A stretch of DNA of 8,336 nucleotides from Pseudomonadota bacterium (GTDB lineage Bacteria; Pseudomonadota; Alphaproteobacteria; Azospirillales; Azospirillaceae), in NCBI GenBank assembly GCA_023412175.1, contig JAEYOB010000701.1:1-8336 (forward strand), written 5' to 3'. This document shows positions 1 to 5,699 of this stretch, piece after piece. The notes under the pieces were generated by a model. That model was not told the origin of the DNA. It was given only the letters and a program-made list of their open reading frames with translations, and searched no databases. The position numbers were made by a program, and so were the translations under genes. How positions within the stretch are numbered: position 1 is the stretch's first letter; each line of letters opens with the position of its first letter.

Positions 1-498
1 CGTCAGGATCGTGCGGCCGGCGCGCCGGGCGAGCGCGTCCCGCGCGCTGCCCAGCCCGACGAAGGCCCCGGCGTCGAGGATGAGGACCGGCCCCTCGTCC
101 AGCCCGGCGACCAGCGCCGCGGTGAGCGCGGCCGAGGCCTCCCGGTCCATCATGCCGGGGCCGAGCAGCACCGCACCGCAGCCCCCGGCGGCGTCCAGCA
201 GTTGCTCCGCCGCCTGTGGGGCGATTCCCCCGGCCAGGGTCTCGGGCAGGCCGATCACCCGCGCCTCGGGGCCCGCGAGGCCGAGGTGCGGGGCGACGCT
301 GCGGCAGGTGGCGATCTGCAGCTTTCCCGCCCCGGCCCGCAGCGCCGCGGTGCCGGCCAGCAGCGCCGCACCCGGAATCTCGACGCTGCCGGCGATGACT
401 AGGACACGGCCGCGCGCCTCCTTGTCGCCGTCATCCCCCGGATGGGGCAGCGGCATGCTCCGCAACAGGTCGGTGGAGAGCCGGATGGGGGCGTTCAT
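1..498 (-). CDS. nnrD: ADP/ATP-dependent NAD(P)H-hydrate dehydratase, 5' part (runs off left edge)
   Basis: Seen: 166 codons are open from the ATG at 498-496 to the window edge, without a stop. The translation carries the marks of the ribokinase-like NAD(P)H-hydrate dehydratase family: RGRVLVIAGS (residues 30-38), PGAALLAGTAALRAGAG (42-58), PET at 85-87, the LGPGM glycine loop (112-116) and ILDAGA (140-145). Known of the family: it removes water from the S form of damaged NADH/NADPH hydrates using ADP or ATP, in the cytosol. Many bacteria fuse it to the NnrE epimerase; here no epimerase domain precedes it, so it appears stand-alone. The start codon overlaps the upstream stop as ATGA and I see no good ribosome binding site, so translational coupling is likely. 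Oddity: the family's usual VLDADAL-type strand reads DAGA here. The missing 3' part should hold the nucleotide-binding and catalytic GxGD region, so activity cannot be judged. Confidence 0.85.
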   Translation of the reverse strand, partial: MNAPIRLSTDLLRSMPLPHPGDDGDKEARGRVLVIAGSVEIPGAALLAGTAALRAGAGKLQIATCRSVAPHLGLAGPEARVIGLPETLAGGIAPQAAEQLLDAAGGCGAVLLGPGMMDREASAALTAALVAGLDEGPVLILDAGAFVGLGSARDALARRAGRTILT

Positions 499-1259
499 CG
501 CGCGGCCACGTTGGCGTCCGGCTCGGAGGTGACCGGCGCGCCGGCCCGCTCCAGCGGCGCCACGAAGTTGTAGCGGCGCAGGTCCATCCGGCCGGTGCTG
601 GAGGTGCCGGGATCGAAGGCGTACTCGGTGACCGCGCAGTTCGCCACGTCGCCCTCGCGGTCGATGGCGAGGATCTGCTCCTCGCTCAGGTTCTCCAGCA
701 GGTAGCGCATGCACAGCACCACCACCTGATGGCTGACGATCAGCACCCGCCTCCCGCCCCAATGAAGGCTGACGGTGTCCATGGCGCTGCGCAGCCGCAG
801 AATAACGTCGCACCAGCTCTCGCCGGCCGGCGGGCGGTGGTAGAACTTGCCGAGGATGCGGCGGAACTCCGCCTGGTCGGGGTGATGGCGCTCGATGCCC
901 AGGCGGGTCAGGCGGTCGAGGATGCCGAACTCCTTCTCGCGCAGTCGCTCGTCCACCACGAAGTCGGCGATCTCCACATGCAGGCCTCCGCCGGCCTGGA
1001 CGATCTCCGCTGTGCGCCGGGCGCGCAGGTAAGGCGAGGTGAGGACCACGTCCGGCCGCTCGCCGGGCGGCAGCGCCGCGAACCAACGGCCGAGGGCTTC
1101 CGATTGCTCCTCGCCGGCAAGGCTCAGCGGCACGTCCACGTCGCGCTCGGCGATGTCGATGTGGGTCAGTCCGCCGGCGTGCGCGGCGTCGCGCGCCACG
1201 TTGCCCGCGCTCTCGCCGTGCCGGACGATCCAAAGCCGCTGGGGCCAGCGCTGCTGCAT
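495..1259 (-). CDS. histidine phosphatase family protein (phosphoglycerate mutase-like)
   Basis: Seen: 254 residues. The N-terminal RHGES motif (13-17) supplies the phospho-accepting His14. TSPYLRARRTAE (74-85) gives the second phosphate-pocket arginine, an acidic DERLREKEFG segment lies at 103-112, and VSHQ (175-178) holds the second catalytic His177. All key residues of the branch are present. Known of the family: cytosolic enzymes using a phosphohistidine intermediate; substrates range from phosphoglycerate and sugar phosphates to nucleotides and proteins, so the substrate cannot be named from sequence. The ATG at 1259 was chosen because it lies just before the first beta strand; in-frame GTG codons directly upstream are alternatives. 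The reading frame is open far upstream through the preceding genes, but that part is a shadow. The stop TGA overlaps the NnrD start, so the two form an operon. No signal peptide is seen. Confidence 0.88.
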   Translation of the reverse strand: MQQRWPQRLWIVRHGESAGNVARDAAHAGGLTHIDIAERDVDVPLSLAGEEQSEALGRWFAALPPGERPDVVLTSPYLRARRTAEIVQAGGGLHVEIADFVVDERLREKEFGILDRLTRLGIERHHPDQAEFRRILGKFYHRPPAGESWCDVILRLRSAMDTVSLHWGGRRVLIVSHQVVVLCMRYLLENLSEEQILAIDREGDVANCAVTEYAFDPGTSSTGRMDLRRYNFVAPLERAGAPVTSEPDANVAAR

Positions 1260-1273
1260 GACGACCACCACCC

Positions 1274-1300
1274 TGCCGTTGTCTGACCCGATTAACGGCA
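1274..1300. repeat. inverted repeat in the gap before the phosphatase gene
   Basis: TGCCGTT (1274-1280) and AACGGCA (1294-1300) form a perfect 7-base inverted repeat around a 13-base loop. It lies between the stop of the peptidoglycan-binding gene (1316) and the start of the phosphatase gene (1259), on the transcript of both. On the minus strand no T-run follows, so a classical terminator is unlikely. It could be an operator, an attenuating hairpin, or chance. Confidence 0.35.
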
Positions 1301-1315
1301 AAAGGGCGGAAGAGT

Positions 1316-1630
1316 TCAGCGCTTGCTGCCGCCGTACACCTTCGGCTGCGCGAAGTGGAGGTGGTCGACCAGTTCCTTGCTGACGCAGCCATCCACCGGC
1401 AGGCCGGCCTTCTTCTGGTAGGCGCGGATGGCCGACTGGGTGCGGGGGCCGGGCTTGCCGTCCGCGGTACCGGCGTTGAAGCCGTGCTCGTTGAGCTGCT
1501 GCTGCGCGTCCGTGACGTAGGCCGTGTACATCTGCGGGGGCATGCCGCGCGTGTCGCACGTGGACGCCGCCAGGGCTGGCGCCGCGGTGACAGCCAGGAG
1601 CAGTGCGGACGCGGTCAGAATGCGGATCAT
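1316..1630 (-). CDS. small secreted peptidoglycan-binding domain protein
   Basis: Seen: 104 residues. Residues 1-22 are a clear signal peptide: MIR, a hydrophobic stretch, then APALAA, with cleavage expected near residue 21 or 22. Residues 41-91 match the peptidoglycan-binding 1 fold: DAQQQLNEHGFNAGTADGKP, then GPRTQSAIRAYQKKAGLPVDG and a final helix. Known: this three-helix domain binds cell-wall peptidoglycan and often sits in wall hydrolases. Here there is no enzymatic domain, so the whole mature protein is little more than the binding module. Cys25 and Cys82 are the only cysteines of the mature protein and could form a disulfide in the periplasm. The start at 1630 has a GAGG seven bases upstream on the minus strand; a longer in-frame version from 1708 would bury the signal peptide and is rejected. 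It lies 120 bases after prfB on the same strand, with a strong hairpin between. Role inferred only: envelope-associated. Confidence 0.85.
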   Translation of the reverse strand: MIRILTASALLLAVTAAPALAASTCDTRGMPPQMYTAYVTDAQQQLNEHGFNAGTADGKPGPRTQSAIRAYQKKAGLPVDGCVSKELVDHLHFAQPKVYGGSKR

Positions 1631-1713
1631 GGAGGTGCCTCGGTCGTGTGTCGCTGGCGGGATCAACACGCGGGGCGGCGAAATCTTCCTGAAAAGGCAT
1701 CGTCCCACCCCGG

Positions 1714-1740
1714 CCCTCCCCCTGCCGAACAGGGGGAGGG
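1714..1740. repeat. 11-bp GC-rich palindrome just downstream of prfB
   Basis: CCCTCCCCCTG (1714-1724) and CAGGGGGAGGG (1730-1740) pair perfectly over 11 bases with a five-base loop, CCGAA (UUCGG on the minus strand). It begins ten bases after the prfB stop. No T-run follows on either strand, so it is not a textbook intrinsic terminator. It resembles the short C/G-rich dispersed intergenic palindromes common in high-GC proteobacterial genomes. It may protect the prfB 3' end or reduce readthrough into the next gene. Confidence 0.7.
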
Positions 1741-1750
1741 AGGAGAGGGT

Positions 1751-2873
1751 TTACGCCGCCTCTTCGTCGCCCTGGCCCTTGATGCGGGCCGCGAGAGCGG
1801 CTTCGAGGAAGCGGTCGAGGTCGCCGTCGAGCACCGCCTGGGACTGCGACGTCTCCACGTCCGTGCGCAGGTCCTTGACCATCTGGTAGGGGTGCAGGAC
1901 GTAGGAGCGGATCTGGTGGCCCCAGCCGATGTCGGTCTTGGTGGCTTCCAGCGCCGCCGCGGCGTCCTCGCGGATCTTCAACTCCCGCTCGTACAGGCGG
2001 GCGCGCAGCATGTCCCACGCCTTGGCGCGGTTCTTGTGCTGCGAGCGCTCCTGCTGGCAGGCCACCACGATTCCGGTCGGAATGTGCGTGATGCGCACCG
2101 CCGAGTCCGTCTTGTTCACGTGCTGGCCGCCCGCGCCGGACGCCCGGAAGGTGTCGATGCGGCAGTCCTTCTCGTTGATGTCGATCTGGATCTTGTCGTC
2201 GATCACCGGGCTGATGGACACGGCGGCGAAGCTCGTCTGCCGGCGTGCCTGGCTGTCGAACGGGCTGATGCGCACCAGACGGTGCACGCCGGCCTCTGTT
2301 TTCAGCCAACCATAGGCGTTGTGGCCCTTGATCTGCACGGTGGCGGACTTGATACCGGCCTCTTCGCCGGGGCTCTCTTCCAGCCACTCGGATTTGTAGC
2401 CGTGCTGCTCGGCCCAGCGCGTGTACATGCGCATGAGCATCAGCGCCCAGTCCTGCGCCTCGGTGCCGCCGGCACCGGCGTTCACCTCGACGAAACAGTC
2501 GTTGGCGTCGGCTTCGCCCGACAGCAGGCTTTCCAGCTGCAGCTTGGCAGCGCGGTCGCGCAGGCCGTAGAGAGACTTCTCGGCATCGGCGACGACGGTC
2601 TCGTCACCTTCCGCCTCGCCCATCTCGATCAGTTCGAGGCTGTCGCTGAGGTCACGTTCCAGCGCCCGATAGCCCGACACCGCGGTGTCCAGCTGGGTAC
2701 GCTCGCGCATGACGGTCTGCGCCTTCTCCGGGTTGTCCCACAGCTTGGGATCCTCGGCGAAGGCGTTCAGTTCGTCGAGACGCCGCAGTGCGTTGTCCCA
2801 GTCAAAGATGCCTCCTCAGCAGCGCCAGCGATTCCCTAATCTCGCCGGCGGCCGCCTCGATCTCGGCCCGCAT
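1751..2873 (-). CDS. prfB: peptide chain release factor 2 (programmed +1 frameshift)
   Basis: RF2 reads UGA and UAA stop codons on the ribosome and releases the finished protein. Seen: the coding sequence is two pieces, 2873-2805 and 2803-1751, joined by a +1 shift that skips T2804, giving 373 residues (E. coli RF2 has 365). The first 23 codons end in CTT followed by an in-frame TGA. After the shift the protein continues [15 protein letters not shown], which matches the RF2 N-terminal helix. The stop-recognition tripeptide SPF is at 203-205 and the catalytic SGAGGQ, with GGQ at 248-250, is intact. The residue two before SGAGGQ's glycine (RASGAGGQ) is Ala, where E. coli K-12 has Thr246. The start ATG at 2873 has GAGGAGGT seven bases upstream (GGAGG at 2885-2881). 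The gene ends in TAA, readable by RF1 as well. A caller ignoring the frameshift would start at 2710 and lose 54 residues. Regulation: low RF2 favours the shift, so the gene controls itself. Confidence 0.97.
2801..2816 (-). promoter_or_regulatory. prfB programmed +1 frameshift signal
   Basis: On the minus strand the bases read AGGAGG CAT CTT TGA C. This has the same layout as the E. coli prfB site (AGGGGG TAT CTT TGA C): an internal Shine-Dalgarno-like AGGAGG (2816-2811), a three-base spacer, the slippery CTT (2807-2805), and TGA (2804-2802) followed by C2801. The TGA is codon 24. The frame after the shift encodes recognisable RF2, which supports function. When RF2 is scarce the ribosome pauses at TGA and slips forward one base; when RF2 is abundant translation stops after 23 residues. 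Confidence 0.95.
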
Positions 2874-3269
2874 CGCGGTACCTCCTCGTCAGCCAGGGGT
2901 TGGAACGGAGTATTTCGGCGGTTTATGTAGCGCCTCGCGCCCGCCTTTGCACCCCCAAAATCGTCTCCGTCCGCAGGGGCCACCATCTCGAAAATCCAAA
3001 CACCGGCCATCTCTCCGGGCAACAAACCAACGCCTTCGAGAACCAATACACCCGAGGTATCGGGAGAACATTCCGCTTTACGGTTGCCACTTCGACCTGA
3101 GGCCGGCCAACTGATTACGCCCAATTCGGGCCAGACGGCTCCGTATGCTGCCGGGGATGTCACCGATACAGCTGCTAGCTTCAGCGTGAACCAAGCGGAC
3201 CGGCGGCGCGGCAGCGCGGCGCACGGCCCCGTCGAACGTTCCAACATCAACTGAGTCGATGGTGCTGCG
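2874..3269. other. 396-base divergent intergenic region
   Basis: Between the divergent starts of prfB (minus) and the MBOAT gene (plus) I see no convincing gene. Open frames exist on both strands, but their third positions are not GC-rich as in the real genes here, and the longest minus-strand one ends inside prfB in another frame. The part around 2940-3110 is noticeably richer in A and T than its surroundings. A very weak sigma70-like pair for prfB is TGCAAA then TACATA (minus strand, the latter at 2929-2924) with 16 bases between; I would not rely on it. No clear promoter for the MBOAT gene could be picked out. A four-codon frame (MVLR) at 3259-3273 ends in an ATGA overlap with the MBOAT start. 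Confidence 0.6.
2881..2887 (-). promoter_or_regulatory. strong ribosome binding site of prfB
   Basis: GAGGAGG (2887-2881 read on the minus strand) lies seven bases before the ATG at 2873-2871. It fixes the start of the short zero-frame leader that precedes the frameshift, which ORF length alone could not do. Confidence 0.85.
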
Positions 3270-4703
3270 ATGAATTTCGCCAGCCTTCAATTCGTGCTGT
3301 TCATTACGGCCTTCACGGCGCTGTTCCTGGCGCTCGGGCGGACACGGCTGTTCACGCCGTTCCTGCTGGTGGCGAGCTACATCTTTTATGGCTATTGGGA
3401 CTACAGGTTCTGCGGCCTTCTGGCGCTGACCACGGCCATCGACTACTGGTGCGGCCTGAAGGTCGCGGACGCGCGGAACCGTACGCAGGCCAAGGTCTAT
3501 CTGCTGTTCAGCATCGGCAGCAACCTAGCCATCCTGTTCTTCTTCAAGTACTTCAATTTTTTCATCGACAGCGCGCACGTGGCCCTGTCCAACCTGGGAT
3601 TCGATGTGGGCCGTACGGCGCTGGAGGTGATCCTGCCGGTCGGCATCTCGTTCTACACCTTCCAGAATCTCAGCTACACCATCGACGTCTATTCCGGCGA
3701 GTTGAAGGCCGAACGCTCCTTCATCAAGTACGCCACCTTCGTGGCCTTCTTCCCGCAACTCGTCGCCGGGCCGATCGTACGGGCGCGCGACCTGCTGCCG
3801 CAGATCAGCGAGCGCCCGCCGGAGCCCAGCTTCACCATGCGCTTCGCCGGCCTGGAAAAGGTGGTCTGGGGTTACTTCCTCAAGCTGGGGCTGGCCGACA
3901 ATGCGGCGGCCGTGGTGGACGCCCGCTTCGCCCAGCCGGAGTTCTTCAACTCGCTGCATCACGTCATCGGGCTGGTGTGCTTCAGCCTGCAGATCTACGG
4001 CGACTTCGCCGGCTACTCGCTGATCGCCATCGGGCTGGCGCAGATCTTCGGCTACAGCCTGTGCCCGAACTTCGCCCGGCCGTACTTCGCCCGCGGCATG
4101 CGCGACTTCTGGCGGCGCTGGCACATCTCGCTGTCGACGTGGTTCCGCGACTATGTCTACGTGCCGCTGGGCGGCAACCGCTCGCAGTGGCTGCGCCTGC
4201 GCAACGTCGTCATCACCATGCTCGTCTCCGGCCTGTGGCACGGCGCCGCCTGGACCTTCGTGCTGTGGGGGGCGCTGCACGCCGGCCTGATGCTGGCGGA
4301 GGACGCGCTGCGCTGGCTCGGCCGGCGCTCCGGCATCCGCTTGCCGACACCGCTGCAGACCCTGGGCCGGCTGGCGCTGATCCCGCTGGTGTTCCTGCTG
4401 GTGACGCTGACGTGGCTGCCGTTCCGCGCCGACGGTATGGACACCGTCTCCACCATCCTGTCGATCATCGCACAGGGCGACTTCAGCCTGCCGCACGGCA
4501 TGCAGCAGGTCAGCACGCTGTTCCGCGTGGCGGTCATCGGCCTAGTGGTGTTCTCGGTGGACGCCTGCATCGAGGCCGGCGCAGCGCGCGGCTGGGTCCG
4601 CACCAACGTCGTGGCGCGCTGCCTCGCCTGCTCGTCGCTGGTGATTCTGCTCCTGCTGCTCGGCAGTTTCGAGAACCGGGCCTTCATCTACTTCCAGTTC
4701 TGA
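3270..4703 (+). CDS. AlgI-type membrane-bound O-acyltransferase (MBOAT)
   Basis: Seen: 477 residues, strongly hydrophobic with about ten membrane segments. Family marks in order: SYIFYGYWDYRF (36-47), LPVGISFYTFQNLSYTIDVY (122-141), FPQLVAGPIVRA (161-172), YGDFAGYS (243-250), FWRRWHISLSTWFRDYVYVP (280-299), LGGNR (300-304), LWHGAAWTFVLWGALHAG (322-339) with the conserved catalytic His324, and the typical C-terminus FIYFQF. Length is normal for AlgI-like proteins. Known of the family: it takes an acyl group (usually acetyl) from a cytoplasmic donor and passes it across the inner membrane for O-acylation of an exported polymer such as alginate, peptidoglycan or other polysaccharide. The substrate is unknown here, since no polymerase or glycosyltransferase is next to it. 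The downstream SGNH gene, 13 bases away, is the likely partner. The start has a poor ribosome binding site. Its orientation is opposite to the flanking prfB and PBP1A genes. Confidence 0.93.
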   Translation: MNFASLQFVLFITAFTALFLALGRTRLFTPFLLVASYIFYGYWDYRFCGLLALTTAIDYWCGLKVADARNRTQAKVYLLFSIGSNLAILFFFKYFNFFIDSAHVALSNLGFDVGRTALEVILPVGISFYTFQNLSYTIDVYSGELKAERSFIKYATFVAFFPQLVAGPIVRARDLLPQISERPPEPSFTMRFAGLEKVVWGYFLKLGLADNAAAVVDARFAQPEFFNSLHHVIGLVCFSLQIYGDFAGYSLIAIGLAQIFGYSLCPNFARPYFARGMRDFWRRWHISLSTWFRDYVYVPLGGNRSQWLRLRNVVITMLVSGLWHGAAWTFVLWGALHAGLMLAEDALRWLGRRSGIRLPTPLQTLGRLALIPLVFLLVTLTWLPFRADGMDTVSTILSIIAQGDFSLPHGMQQVSTLFRVAVIGLVVFSVDACIEAGAARGWVRTNVVARCLACSSLVILLLLLGSFENRAFIYFQF

Positions 4704-4708
4704 GGGAG
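4704..4708 (+). promoter_or_regulatory. ribosome binding site of the SGNH gene, abutting the MBOAT stop
   Basis: GGGAG directly follows the MBOAT stop TGA (4701-4703) and stands eight bases before the ATG at 4717. It supports this start and tight co-translation of the pair. Confidence 0.75.
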
Positions 4709-4716
4709 TTCGACCG

Positions 4717-5661
4717 ATGCTGCGCCTCCTCGCGTCTCTCGGCCTGATCGTGGCGATGGTGTTCGCCATGGACCGGCTGCTGGCTCCCGAACTCGGGGCT
4801 TATCTCCTGACGTCCAACGACCGCTTCATGGCGATCTACCGCCCTGATACCGCCGCCGACGTCGTGGTGGTGGGCAACTCGCGGGCCGACAACCACTTCC
4901 CGGTCTCGGTCCTGCGCGAAATGACCTGCGGGGAGGCGCTGAACATCGGGATGGGCGGGGCACCGACGACGGTGAACGCGCTGCTGTGGCAGGACTACCT
5001 GGAGCGGCACGAGGCGCCGCGTCTGCTGATCGTCGAACCGACCAGCCTCGTCGATCCGCCGGCCGACCTGGCCGACGTACCGCTGCTCGCCCACTACTCG
5101 CCGCGGGTGGATGACTTCCTGCGCCGCACCAACAGCGAGTTGTGGACGACAAACCGGCTCTTCCACCTGATGGCCTTCAACAACAATCAGACGATCCGGA
5201 TGCTGGTCGGCCGCTTCCGCCCGGGTTCGGAGGACCGCACCCTCGACAACGTGATGAGCCCGGAACAGCACGCCCACGTCGGGCGGCTGCCCACCGAAAA
5301 GATGCCAGATCTGCCGAGGAACTGGGAGGCGCTGGACACCATCATCCGTTTGGCACGGGAGCGCGGCACCAGGGTGGCGGTGGTGGTGACGCCCTACCTG
5401 CCGGCATACGCCGCCAAGGTGACCGACCTCGACGATTTCCTGGCCGTGCTGAAACGGCGCCTGCCGGCGGACGTGGCGTTCATCGACGCGAGCCGGTCAC
5501 TGACGCGCGACGAGCACTTCGCCGATCCCCTGCACATGAACGACGCCGGGGTGCGGACGCTGTTCACGTCGCTGGAGCCGGAGTTCCGCCAGCTCGGCGG
5601 CTGTCCGGTCGAAGCCATCGCCCACCTGGACGCATCACCATCGACCGCCATGCAGCGGTGA
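4717..5661 (+). CDS. membrane-anchored SGNH-hydrolase-like protein, MBOAT partner
   Basis: Seen: 314 residues. Residues 1-23 form one hydrophobic N-terminal segment (LLASLGLIVAMVFAMD), a signal anchor placing the rest in the periplasm. The SGNH pattern is present: VVVVGNSRADNHF (49-61) with the nucleophile Ser55 in GNS; NIGMGGA (76-82), where a glycine fits the oxyanion site; an IVEPTS strand (105-110); and FADPLHMNDAG (268-278) with the catalytic D270xxH273. This is an AlgX/AlgJ/DltD-like arrangement, though I cannot assign a named subfamily. Known: such proteins finish the acyl transfer onto the polymer, or remove acyl groups, after the MBOAT protein moves the acyl group across the membrane. 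It starts 13 bases after the MBOAT gene, so the two are an operon. Cysteines 71 and 296 could pair. The C-terminal 20 residues are low in structure. It could instead be an esterase; transfer is inferred from the pairing. Confidence 0.85.
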   Translation: MLRLLASLGLIVAMVFAMDRLLAPELGAYLLTSNDRFMAIYRPDTAADVVVVGNSRADNHFPVSVLREMTCGEALNIGMGGAPTTVNALLWQDYLERHEAPRLLIVEPTSLVDPPADLADVPLLAHYSPRVDDFLRRTNSELWTTNRLFHLMAFNNNQTIRMLVGRFRPGSEDRTLDNVMSPEQHAHVGRLPTEKMPDLPRNWEALDTIIRLARERGTRVAVVVTPYLPAYAAKVTDLDDFLAVLKRRLPADVAFIDASRSLTRDEHFADPLHMNDAGVRTLFTSLEPEFRQLGGCPVEAIAHLDASPSTAMQR

Positions 5662-5699
5662 CGTTCGCCGGTGGCGAGCGGAGCCCGGCATGCGACCGG

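Noticed and set aside
11..532. 173-codon plus-strand frame over the left edge
   Set aside because: Low-complexity Ala/Pro/Ser/Arg translation opposite the NAD(P)H-hydrate dehydratase gene.
1260..2387. Upstream 376 codons of the open frame that ends with the phosphatase
   Set aside because: They overlap prfB and the peptidoglycan-binding gene in another frame and read as Arg/Gly/Pro-rich nonsense; the recognisable phosphatase begins at 1259.
2802..2804. In-frame TGA taken as evidence that prfB is a pseudogene
   Set aside because: The stop lies in the canonical +1 frameshift context and the shifted frame is intact RF2, so the gene is functional.
1355..2839. 494-codon open frame on the plus strand across prfB
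   Set aside because: It is antisense to the clearly real prfB and the peptidoglycan-binding gene; long antisense frames are expected in DNA this rich in G and C. The translation shows no domain.
2816..3250. 144-codon minus-strand frame in the prfB upstream region
   Set aside because: Its middle reads somewhat protein-like (GVLVLEGVGLLPGEMAG), but third positions are not GC-rich as in the real genes, it overlaps the prfB start and strong ribosome binding site in another frame, and no family is recognisable.
3395..4747. 450-codon plus-strand frame overlapping the MBOAT gene
   Set aside because: Shadow of the MBOAT gene in another frame; Arg/Ala/Gly/His-rich without any motif.
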